From contig RECG01000016.1 of assembly GCA_007692425.1 (NCBI GenBank), positions 1 through 64,000 on the forward strand: DNA of 64,000 bases, written 5' to 3'. This stretch comes from Acholeplasmataceae bacterium. Lineage in GTDB: Bacteria > Bacillota_I > Bacilli_A > Acholeplasmatales > Acholeplasmataceae. Both the position numbers and the translations under genes were made by a program. Shown piece after piece: positions 43,185 through 50,967 of the stretch. The notes under the pieces are model-generated. The model ran no database searches, was not told the DNA's origin, and worked only from the letters and a program-made list of their open reading frames with translations. Positions within the stretch are counted from its first letter, which is position 1. The number at the start of each line of letters is the position of its first letter.

Positions 43185-43910
43185 TCAGTAGTTGATCTCG
43201 ATGTTGGGTCCTTTGATTCCGATAATCGCGCCTGATTCAATCGCTTGACGGTTTTCCGGATGGGCCAACAGCCACTTGTTCTTTTTGAACAACCATCGAT
43301 CCTCTTGATGAAGATAAACGGATGCCTTGCTGGTTTCGGTGTTTGTTCCCCAAGGCAGGATGATTGCGGCCTTGAAACCGGCTGGTTCGATCTTGCACGG
43401 GGAGAAATGAAGGGTGCTGCCAAACAATTCCAACACTTGACCGGGTTCGACGTAAACGGCAATCAGTTTGTTTGAATCATACATGTCATCGATGATGTCT
43501 TCCGTCTTGCCCAGCAACAAGACCATGCCGGTGGCGGCGACCACGATTTCTGAAGATTTGTGATATTCCAACGCATTCAAACGGCTGTTGTAACCGTTGA
43601 CATAGCCAATCTGGATCTTCAGATCTCCGAAACATTGGTGTTGGATCAGCGCCATGTCGAGACATGCGGCCAGTTTGGAATCGTGGGGCACATAGCGGTT
43701 GCCTTCTGCCGGCATCGGTACTGCATCAAGCAGATGTTTGATGACTTGTTCGAACGGTTCATGTGTCATCATCCGGCCATATGAACGAAAGCGTTGATCC
43801 GTGAGTGCCATGATGGTGAGATGAGGGTTGAGGGTTGACAGGTATTTGAGCACGGCAGGCCTTCCTTTGAATGGTAGCGTTTTCAACATGATGTCCGATT
43901 TTTCGTCCAT
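43185..43910 (-). CDS. DUF4867-like (cupin/KduI-like) protein at the head of the sulfosugar operon
   Basis: Protein of about 241 aa, recognised as DUF4867-like from its overall pattern: LNPHLTIMALTDQRFRSYGR, LKIQIGYVNGYNSRLNALEYHKSSEI, a central beta-rich part (VAVYVEPGQVLELFGSTLHFSPC) with an HFSPC motif, and LPWGTNT. The fold is probably a double-stranded beta-helix as in KduI or ureidoglycolate lyase, with possible metal ligands in YHKSSE and HFSP. A role as sulfoquinovose isomerase or mutarotase is inferred from position only. The start is uncertain: ATG at 43910 (MDEKSD) or at 43889; neither has a strong ribosome site. Confidence 0.6.
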   Translation of the reverse strand: MDEKSDIMLKTLPFKGRPAVLKYLSTLNPHLTIMALTDQRFRSYGRMMTHEPFEQVIKHLLDAVPMPAEGNRYVPHDSKLAACLDMALIQHQCFGDLKIQIGYVNGYNSRLNALEYHKSSEIVVAATGMVLLLGKTEDIIDDMYDSNKLIAVYVEPGQVLELFGSTLHFSPCKIEPAGFKAAIILPWGTNTETSKASVYLHQEDRWLFKKNKWLLAHPENRQAIESGAIIGIKGPNIEINY

Positions 43911-43976
43911 CGCCGGGGTTACTCTAACAAACAAAGAGCATACAATGAAAAAACTTGATGTTTTGTCTTGTCCCAC

Positions 43977-44119
43977 TCTTCGTTCTCTTTTTGGCGATTA
44001 ACTTGATTGGTGATACGGTACAACGCATTACATGCTTACTATATATCTTACCATTTTATGATAGTCATGACAAGACCAAACCCCATTTTCCGTGTGTCTT
44101 TTACTCGATTGGCCAGGGT
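43977..44119. other. Upstream region of the sulfosugar operon
   Basis: A+T-rich stretch without a gene, expected to hold the promoter of the 14-kb operon. I see TATATA-like and TATGCT-like boxes on the minus strand but no clear -35/-10 pair, and no regulator gene nearby. Confidence 0.3.
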
Positions 44120-44280
44120 TCATGTCAGTTGTTTCAATAATGTCTTACCCACGATATCCCAATCATGGTTGCCTTCAACCTGGATGGCAGGACTGTCCCT
44201 TGAGCGTTTGAGATGACCTGCAGACGTTTCATGCAAGTAGACATGGTCGATTTACCTGTGCCACTGATACCATTGATCAT
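44120..44280 (-). pseudogene. Remnant of a P-loop kinase/ATPase gene
   Basis: Downstream of arcC, the minus strand encodes MINGISGTGKSTMSTCMKR, a clear Walker A loop, and after about 30 codons the frame must shift to continue as VEGNHDWDIVGKTLLKQLT before a TGA. The two pieces together look like the start of a small nucleotide-binding kinase with a frameshift and early truncation. The family cannot be named. There is no good ribosome site, and the ORF in the third frame here is unrelated. Confidence 0.4.
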
Positions 44281-44336
44281 GACTCATCGGATCGGTTTCA
44301 TGTGATCTTCCCATCTTCTTTCGTGTAGCTGTCGAT

Positions 44337-45254
44337 TCAGGGCAGGATAATGGTGCCGGCTTGTTGCTGGAAAGCCAACGCCGCATCATCAAGTGCGGCG
44401 ATGACAGACGGTCTGCCGGTCGCCTTCGTGAAGGCCATGCATGCTTCAATCTTCGGCAACATCGAGCCTTTCTTGAAGTGGTCATCAGCGAGAAAAACAT
44501 CCAGTTCCTCAAGGGTCACTTTGGCTAGTTTGCGTTGGTCAGGCGTATTGAAATCCAGATAGACGGCATCGACGGCGGTCAGGATGACCAGGGCGTCGGC
44601 ACCGATGATTTCCGCCATTTTCGCACTGGCATGATCTTTGTCGATGACGGCATCAACACCGAAAAGCTTCCCTTCTTTTTCAATGACCGGGATGCCTCCG
44701 CCTCCGGCGGCAATCACGATCTGATGTTGATCGAGCAAAGCCAGGATGGCGTCCTTTTCCATGATGTCGACCGGTTTGGGGCTCGGCACGACACGGCGAT
44801 ACCCCCTGCCTGAATCCTCGACCATGACATACCCCGTCGAACGGGCAAGTGTCCGGGCGTCGGTTTCATTGTAAAACGCACCGATTGGTTTCGTGGGTTG
44901 TTGGAAAGCGGGATCCTCAGGATCGACCAGCACCTGAGTCACCACTGTTGAGACCGGTCTGCTGTCGGCGTGGCCGTTCATGATGTTGTGCAAAGCGTTT
45001 TGGATGTGGAAGCCGATATAACCTTGGCTCATCGCGCCACATTCGGCAAACGGCATCATCGGTGTCGATGATGATTCGGTGAACGACAGGTTGATCATGC
45101 CGACCTGGGGACCGTTGCCGTGGACAATGACCATGTCATGACCCGCCTGGATCAAGGGATGGATGGCCTCGGCGACATGTCTGAGCAGTTGTTTTTGTTC
45201 ATCAGCGTTGTTGCCAAGTGCGTTACCACCAAGCGAAATCACGTATCTAGACAT
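44337..45254 (-). CDS. arcC: Carbamate kinase
   Basis: Amino-acid kinase fold enzyme of 305 aa that makes ATP from carbamoyl phosphate in the arginine deiminase pathway. Motifs are SLGGNALG at the start, VIVHGNGPQVG, RRVVPSPKPVDI, IAAGGGGIPV, VIDKDHASAKMA and the C-terminal KGSMLPKIEACMAF. The start at 45254 has GGAGGAAAACC ahead and overlaps the arcB stop by eight bases. Last gene of arcABC; no terminator is obvious after it. Confidence 0.92.
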   Translation of the reverse strand: MSRYVISLGGNALGNNADEQKQLLRHVAEAIHPLIQAGHDMVIVHGNGPQVGMINLSFTESSSTPMMPFAECGAMSQGYIGFHIQNALHNIMNGHADSRPVSTVVTQVLVDPEDPAFQQPTKPIGAFYNETDARTLARSTGYVMVEDSGRGYRRVVPSPKPVDIMEKDAILALLDQHQIVIAAGGGGIPVIEKEGKLFGVDAVIDKDHASAKMAEIIGADALVILTAVDAVYLDFNTPDQRKLAKVTLEELDVFLADDHFKKGSMLPKIEACMAFTKATGRPSVIAALDDAALAFQQQAGTIILP

Positions 45255-46266
45255 GGTTTTCCTCCAATGTGGCCAGCATGACCGCCTTGATGGTATGCAT
45301 CCGGTTTTCCGCTTCCTGGAACACCACGCTTTGGGATGATTCAATGACGGCATCCGTCACTTCCATTTCGCCATGGCGGACAGCGGGATATTGATCGCCG
45401 AACTCGTGTGCGATTTGTGCACCCAGTTCGGTATCCAAGCCATGGAAGGCGGGCAGGCAATGCATGAAAATCGCCTTGGGACTGGCGTTTTTCATCAATG
45501 TCTCATCGATCTGGTATGCATGAAGATCCTGGATTCTTGATAACCAGACATCTTTGGGCTCTCCCATGGAGACCCAGACATCGGTATATAAGACATCGGC
45601 ATTTTTAGCAGCGTTCATTGGATCGGTCGTGAACGTCAAGGTCGCACCGGTCTCTTTGGCAATGTCTCTGCAAGTCTTGATCAAGTCGTCATCCGGCCAT
45701 AACGCTTCCGGTGCCGCAGCGGTGAAATGCATGCCCATTTTCGCACAACCGATCATGAGCGAGTTACCCATGTTGTTGCGTGCATCACCAAGATAGGTGA
45801 ACCGGATGTCTTTCAAATGACCGAACTGTTCCTGGATGGTCAAAAAATCAGCCAGGATCTGGGTGGGATGATAACGATCGGTCAAGCCGTTCCATACCGG
45901 AACACCGGCATGTGCGGCCAGCATCTCCACATCGGTCTGCAGGTATCCTCTGAATTCGATGCCGTCATACATGCGCCCCAGGACACGGGCCGTGTCCTTG
46001 ACCGATTCCTTCTTGCCCATTTGCGAGCCGGTGGGACCAATATAAGTCACACCCATGCCCAGGTCGAAAGCGCCGACTTCAAATGCACAACGGGTCCGGG
46101 TCGAATCCTTTTGGAAAAGGAGCACGACGTTCTTGCCTGTCAAATGCTTATGGGGAACACCTTCCTGCTTCTCTTTTTTGAGACGGGCGGCAAGGTCAAT
46201 CAAATACTGGATTTCCTTAGACGTGAAATCCAACAATGTCAATAAATGTCTGCCTTTCAAGTTCAT
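45247..46266 (-). CDS. arcB: Ornithine carbamoyltransferase, catabolic
   Basis: Enzyme of 339 aa that phosphorolyses citrulline to ornithine and carbamoyl phosphate. Carbamoyl-phosphate site STRTRCAFE (about 55-65), GRMYDGIEFRG, HPTQILADFLTIQE, and the ornithine-site HCLPAFH are present. Length favours the catabolic ArcB type. AAGGAG precedes the ATG at 46266. The ornithine produced feeds the downstream-acting ora/ort genes encoded upstream in the same gene run. Confidence 0.92.
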   Translation of the reverse strand: MNLKGRHLLTLLDFTSKEIQYLIDLAARLKKEKQEGVPHKHLTGKNVVLLFQKDSTRTRCAFEVGAFDLGMGVTYIGPTGSQMGKKESVKDTARVLGRMYDGIEFRGYLQTDVEMLAAHAGVPVWNGLTDRYHPTQILADFLTIQEQFGHLKDIRFTYLGDARNNMGNSLMIGCAKMGMHFTAAAPEALWPDDDLIKTCRDIAKETGATLTFTTDPMNAAKNADVLYTDVWVSMGEPKDVWLSRIQDLHAYQIDETLMKNASPKAIFMHCLPAFHGLDTELGAQIAHEFGDQYPAVRHGEMEVTDAVIESSQSVVFQEAENRMHTIKAVMLATLEENHV

Positions 46267-46285
46267 GGTTTTCTCCTTGTTTTCA

Positions 46286-47494
46286 TCAATCTTCACGTTC
46301 CAGCGGCATGCTCATGCAACGGGGGCCTCCCCGTCCGCGGGAAAGTTCGCTCGAGTCGATTTCTAGCACCTCGACACCGGCTTCCCTGAGCATCGCGTTG
46401 GTCACATGGTTACGATCATACACGATGACTTTGCCGGGAGCCACGGCGAGTGTGTTGGCCCCGTCGTTCCATTGTTCACGGACGCTGGTGATGACATCTT
46501 CGCCACCGCAGCGAATCAATTGAATGGGGGTTTTCAAATGTTTTTCCAATATCTTTTCAAGCTCACCCACGACTTTTTGGACATGAAGTCCGTCGTGATG
46601 CCTGGTGATTTCAAACACGGTCAAGGTGTGCTCGATGCCCGGATGGATCGTGAATTTACCGGTATCGACTTGTGTGAAGACGGTATCGAGATGCATGAAG
46701 GCGCGGCTTTTAGGAATATTGAAGGCGAGCACGGTGTCGAAAGATGCATCGGCTTTGAAAAGCTCTTCAGCAAAATGCTCGATCGCCCTGGGATCGGTCC
46801 GTTTGGAAATGCCCATGGCGATGATTTTGCTATTCAAGACCAGAATGTCGCCACCTTCGAGCGGATAACGGTTCAAACGATGATAATAAAAGGGTGGGCG
46901 ATTCTTTTTAAATCGAGGATGATATTGCAAGATGTATTCCGCAAATATCGTCTCGCGTTGCCTGGCTTCTGTCGACATCCTGCCGATCGCGACACCGTGA
47001 CCGACAGATGCAAAGGGGTCACGCTGGAACAGCAGATTAGGCATGGGGTCGGTGAAGAATGGATATTCATCTTCAAGCATGTCCATGATCGAACGGCGCT
47101 TGGGCAGTGCGATATCATGGGTGCGGATACCTTCGATCATCTTGTGGATCATGTCATTGAGCGGAAGGTCGGATAGATATTGATACAATGCGGATTTGAT
47201 GGTATAGGACTTGATTCTGGATTCTTCGATAAAGGCATTGATAAAGTGGTCCAACACTTCGGGATGAGCCGTTAGTGCTTCAGCAATCATATCTGTCAGA
47301 TAGAGCACCTCGACGCCTTCCTGTTTCAATGTCTGGGCGAAAAGATCGTGTTCCTGACGGGCCACCTTCAGATAAGGAATGTCGTCAAAAAGCAGTTTTT
47401 CAAGCAAATCGGGCGTCAGGTTTTCAATTTCTTTGCCCGGCCGATGCAAGAGGACGGATTTCAGTTTGCCGATTTCAGATTTGACGTGGATCAT
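46286..47494 (-). CDS. arcA: Arginine deiminase
   Basis: Enzyme of 402 aa that hydrolyses arginine to citrulline and ammonia. The N-terminal EIGKLKSVLLHRPGKEIENLTP, LPNLLFQRDPFASVG-like segment (PNLLFQRDPFA), EGGDILVL, HLDTVFTQVD and the catalytic Cys in SRGRGGPRCMSMPL are all present. AAAGGAGACTCACG precedes the ATG. It overlaps the alanine-racemase-like gene by 4 bases, so the arc genes join the ornithine-lysine block. No arcD antiporter is in the window. Confidence 0.93.
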   Translation of the reverse strand: MIHVKSEIGKLKSVLLHRPGKEIENLTPDLLEKLLFDDIPYLKVARQEHDLFAQTLKQEGVEVLYLTDMIAEALTAHPEVLDHFINAFIEESRIKSYTIKSALYQYLSDLPLNDMIHKMIEGIRTHDIALPKRRSIMDMLEDEYPFFTDPMPNLLFQRDPFASVGHGVAIGRMSTEARQRETIFAEYILQYHPRFKKNRPPFYYHRLNRYPLEGGDILVLNSKIIAMGISKRTDPRAIEHFAEELFKADASFDTVLAFNIPKSRAFMHLDTVFTQVDTGKFTIHPGIEHTLTVFEITRHHDGLHVQKVVGELEKILEKHLKTPIQLIRCGGEDVITSVREQWNDGANTLAVAPGKVIVYDRNHVTNAMLREAGVEVLEIDSSELSRGRGGPRCMSMPLERED

Positions 47495-48579
47495 CGTGAG
47501 TCTCCTTTCACATATCTGCGTGGCACACGCAGTGAGATGGCGGTCATGATTTCATAGGCGGTGGTGTCAAGATGAAGCGCTGCATCATCCATCGTCACCA
47601 CATCGCCATAGATATCGACCACATCATCAAGGCTGACCGAGTCATCAATTTTGATGAACAAGGCGTCCATGCAAATCGCACCGACCATAGGGTAAATCCG
47701 ACCATTGATGGCGACCTGGTGGTCGCGATAGGCGCGTCTAATGCCATCGGCATAACCGATGGGAACCAGTGCGATGATCTCGTCCTGTCCGGCACAATAG
47801 GATTGTCCATAACCGAGACATTCGCCTTGTTTTAACAACTTGATCTGACTGATGGCGCCACGCAACCGGGTCACCTGTCGAACCGGTGGCTTCGGGTCTG
47901 GCATGTTGACACACCCGTAGAGCGACAAACCCAGACGGACATGTGTGGTCATGGGAATATCCGGTTCAAAACGGAAGGTGCCGGCCGAGTTGGCGAGGTG
48001 AATCATCGGTGGCAGTTCAGGTAATTGTGTCAAAACCTCGACAAATCGTTTGATTTGCCGGTAGACAAATTGTTCATCCTCGTCGGCGGTGGCAAAATGA
48101 CTGAATATGCCCGTCCATTCGATGTGTGGTGATGTCATCAATGTCTTGGCCGCATCCAGGATGTCAGCCGTTTCGACAAAGCCGTATCGGGCCATCCCCG
48201 TATCTACTTTAAGATGGCATTTAAGAGGTCCGTTGAAGGCTTTAGCGGCATCCAGCAATGGCTTGTGATAGATGCTGATATCAAACTGATGTCGACTACA
48301 AATCTCCAAATCCTGAGGTCGGACAGAACCCATGATCAAAATGCCGAGATCCGGAAAGGCGGCACGCAGTTCAAGTGCTTCCTGAAGCATGACCACCGCA
48401 CAGTAACGAATGCCTTTTTCATACAGCCATGTCATGACTTCGATCACACCGTGCCCATAAGCGTTGGCCTTGACGACCGGAATAATCTGTTTCTTGCCGA
48501 TGTGTGCCTGTGCCACCTTGACATTGTGCCATAGGCGATCCAGATCGACATCAGCCCATACAGGTCTGTATTCAATCAC
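47491..48579 (-). CDS. alr: Alanine racemase-like PLP enzyme
   Basis: Fold-type III racemase of 362 aa. The PLP lysine is in PVVKANAYGHG (about 35-45), with DTGMARYGF, HLANSAG, VRLGLSLYG, and the second catalytic Tyr in VPIGYADGIRR; GAICMD follows. The start is GTG with GAGGAAG ahead, overlapping the ornithine racemase stop by eight bases. In this operon it may serve catabolism: the OrtAB thiolase is known to release D-alanine, which this enzyme could racemise. Activity on lysine or arginine is an alternative. Confidence 0.8.
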   Translation of the reverse strand: MIEYRPVWADVDLDRLWHNVKVAQAHIGKKQIIPVVKANAYGHGVIEVMTWLYEKGIRYCAVVMLQEALELRAAFPDLGILIMGSVRPQDLEICSRHQFDISIYHKPLLDAAKAFNGPLKCHLKVDTGMARYGFVETADILDAAKTLMTSPHIEWTGIFSHFATADEDEQFVYRQIKRFVEVLTQLPELPPMIHLANSAGTFRFEPDIPMTTHVRLGLSLYGCVNMPDPKPPVRQVTRLRGAISQIKLLKQGECLGYGQSYCAGQDEIIALVPIGYADGIRRAYRDHQVAINGRIYPMVGAICMDALFIKIDDSVSLDDVVDIYGDVVTMDDAALHLDTTAYEIMTAISLRVPRRYVKGDSR

Positions 48580-49621
48580 GATAACACTTCCTCACATAGG
48601 GTGATGTCATCACACGCAAGATGCCTCCATAAGTCAGTTTGAAAGTGATGGTATCACCTGTTTTTAAATCTTGATGGTGCAATCTGACAATCAAGTGGTC
48701 ACTGCTGCACCCCAGTACCTCGACCCCTTCGGGCGGAATCAAATCCTCACAGGCAACGTCCTGCCTGCCGACCGCCAGAATCGCCCTTCGCATGATGCCT
48801 TGGTCGGTGAAATGCACTTGGTTGCCAAATGCATCCATGCCGAGTTCACCTTCCGGCATGGAAGGTTTGTCTTGACATTCAATGATTTCCGCTTCCAAGG
48901 TGATGACATCATCATGCATGCCGGGAATCGGTGTGCCATAAGCGGTTTCACGGCCGAGAATCAAGGCTTCGCCGATTCTGAGATTGTTGACGCCCTTGGG
49001 TTGACGACCTTCGCTCACCAATTTGAATGAAGAGGAATTGCCTCCGGACACCAGGTTGATGTGAACGGGGTGCGCCGTTTCAATGACAGCCTTGATGACC
49101 AGTAGTTTTTCCAAGGTCTCAGGTGTGGGAATGACCCCTCCGAAACAAGTCAGGTTGGTACCGATGCCTTCGAGTTTGATATGCTCGAGTTTGAGAATGT
49201 CGGCAATGACCGGCATGTAATCATGTTGATAATAGATGCCCTCACGCAAATCGCCCAGATCGAACATCAAAATGATGCGATGCGTTCGCTTTAATGCTTT
49301 AGCGGCTTCATCAAGCGCTTTGATGGTGGCGAACCCGCTATTCAGCGAGATATCCGCATATCGGACAGTCTCTTCGACTTCGGTCATGGCCGGCATTCTT
49401 AACAACACTTTTGGTTTGTCGGTCTTGATGGTCTTCAGGTTGTCAATGCGCGAATCGGCGATATATTCGATTTGGCTTTGGTTGATGACATCAATCAGCT
49501 TTTGATCGGCACGAAAGACCTTGGTGACAGCCATCACCGAAGTGCCGTAACGTGTCATCACATCGTGCAGGTGCGCGATGTTTTCCGCGTATTTGGTTGG
49601 ATGGATCCAGGCTTTCGGCAT
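48572..49621 (-). CDS. orr: Ornithine racemase
   Basis: PLP enzyme of 349 aa of the Orr/YhfX-type alanine-racemase-N family. Features are MAVTKVFRAD with the PLP lysine, MFDLGDLREG, GTNLTCFGG, LVSGGNSSS and LRIGEALILG. It makes D-ornithine for the aminomutase OraSE. AAAGGA lies 8 bases before the ATG at 49621. It sits directly after the GlmL-like gene, in the ora gene order known from Clostridium sticklandii-type bacteria. Confidence 0.87.
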   Translation of the reverse strand: MPKAWIHPTKYAENIAHLHDVMTRYGTSVMAVTKVFRADQKLIDVINQSQIEYIADSRIDNLKTIKTDKPKVLLRMPAMTEVEETVRYADISLNSGFATIKALDEAAKALKRTHRIILMFDLGDLREGIYYQHDYMPVIADILKLEHIKLEGIGTNLTCFGGVIPTPETLEKLLVIKAVIETAHPVHINLVSGGNSSSFKLVSEGRQPKGVNNLRIGEALILGRETAYGTPIPGMHDDVITLEAEIIECQDKPSMPEGELGMDAFGNQVHFTDQGIMRRAILAVGRQDVACEDLIPPEGVEVLGCSSDHLIVRLHHQDLKTGDTITFKLTYGGILRVMTSPYVRKCYRD

Positions 49622-49626
49622 GACGG

Positions 49627-50967
49627 TCATCCTTTCCAACGCAAGGTTTGTTTCAACAAGATCTTGGCAGCCTCGGGGTGATGATGGGACAAGACACCGA
49701 TTGAGGCCAGGATATAATCGTGATCCAGGTAGACGGGTACTGATGGATCAGGGGCGAGCTTGGTGTGGCTGCGTTCCAGATAGGTTTTGATGATGGCGGG
49801 TGCATCATGCTCATAGAGCAAGGCGCCTCCGGTAAGGACGATCATTTTCACCTGGGTGGCATCTTTACCGTCAGGAATGATTTTCACGCCGCTTGACGTG
49901 AAGACGCGACGCAAGTCTCCCACATGTCTGTCCATGGCTTGATAAACACATTGCCTGGTTAAAAGACTGATCAGTTTTTTGCCGGGCTCGGTAACCGGGA
50001 TGAACGGTTCTTCCTGCATCAACACACGGATGTCGTCCATTTTCATGCCCATCAGCCGTTCGAGTTCTCCGGTCTTGAAGCTTTCCATCACATGGCTGCG
50101 GTTGATATAGACACCGAGGTCGCCTTCGACCGTCCGCTTCATCCTGGGTTCTCCTTCCAGGTATTTGCGGTATTCAGGTTTGGGATCGGCGATGGTGTGG
50201 ACATCGGTGGTCGCACCACCGACATCAAGGGTCATGACACCTTCTGACATGTCATCCAACAAGATGGTGGCGTCCATGACGGCTCCGGGTGTGGGGATGA
50301 TGGTGTGGTCGACCATCTCGAAAATGCGTTGCATGCCTGCAGCATGGATGATGTTTTGTTCAAATGTTTCATAGATGGCCTTCCTGAGTGGCAGGATATT
50401 GAAATCATCCACGCGTGGATAGACGTTTTCGACCACGAAAAGGCTCGGATGCTGCAGTTTTTTGATCCGTTCGTGGTTGGCGATGTTGCCGGTGTAGATG
50501 ACTGGGATGCCTAGTTCAATCGAATCCAAAAGATTTTGCCAAGCCACTTCTTTCTCACCGTAGTCGGTCCCTCCGGCAATGACGACCATGTTCGGGCGGA
50601 CCGCTTTGATTTTCTCAATGTGTTCCGGCGTCAGACGGTTGGCCGTAATCAGGTGGATGTTCGCACCTGCACCAAGCGCCGCTTCCTTGGCGGCTCTGGC
50701 CGTCATTTCATAGACGAGGCCGTGCACGGTGATTTTAAGACCTCCTGCCGCACTTGACGAGGCGTACATCGCATCATATTCAAGCGTCTCGACAGCCAGG
50801 TTGTGTTTCAAATCCTCAATCGCGTTCATCAACCCGGTGGTGACATCGGTCTCGACCGTCGTCTGGTGCAAACCGCGCCCCAAAAAAGCCACCTCCTGGT
50901 GGAGATTGAAGGCATTGATGACGGTTGTGGTGCTGCCGATTTCGGCAACCAGGCAATCAACTTTCAT
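49627..50967 (-). CDS. GlmL/MutL-type aminomutase-associated ATPase
   Basis: Protein of 446 aa with the actin/Hsp70-like ATPase fold of MutL (GlmL): LVAEIGSTTTVINAF at the N-terminus, VIAGGTDYGEKEV, TPGAVMDATILL, MTLDVGGATTDVHTI and IVLTGGALL. Such proteins accompany B12-dependent mutases and are thought to reactivate them by exchanging damaged cobalamin. It follows oraE with an 11-base overlap, so OraSE is the probable client. Confidence 0.85.
   Translation of the reverse strand: MKVDCLVAEIGSTTTVINAFNLHQEVAFLGRGLHQTTVETDVTTGLMNAIEDLKHNLAVETLEYDAMYASSSAAGGLKITVHGLVYEMTARAAKEAALGAGANIHLITANRLTPEHIEKIKAVRPNMVVIAGGTDYGEKEVAWQNLLDSIELGIPVIYTGNIANHERIKKLQHPSLFVVENVYPRVDDFNILPLRKAIYETFEQNIIHAAGMQRIFEMVDHTIIPTPGAVMDATILLDDMSEGVMTLDVGGATTDVHTIADPKPEYRKYLEGEPRMKRTVEGDLGVYINRSHVMESFKTGELERLMGMKMDDIRVLMQEEPFIPVTEPGKKLISLLTRQCVYQAMDRHVGDLRRVFTSSGVKIIPDGKDATQVKMIVLTGGALLYEHDAPAIIKTYLERSHTKLAPDPSVPVYLDHDYILASIGVLSHHHPEAAKILLKQTLRWKG

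Noticed and set aside
44252-44512. 86-aa minus-strand ORF across the end of arcC
   Set aside because: Shadow frame of arcC that runs on into the pseudogene region; the P-loop signal lies in a different frame.
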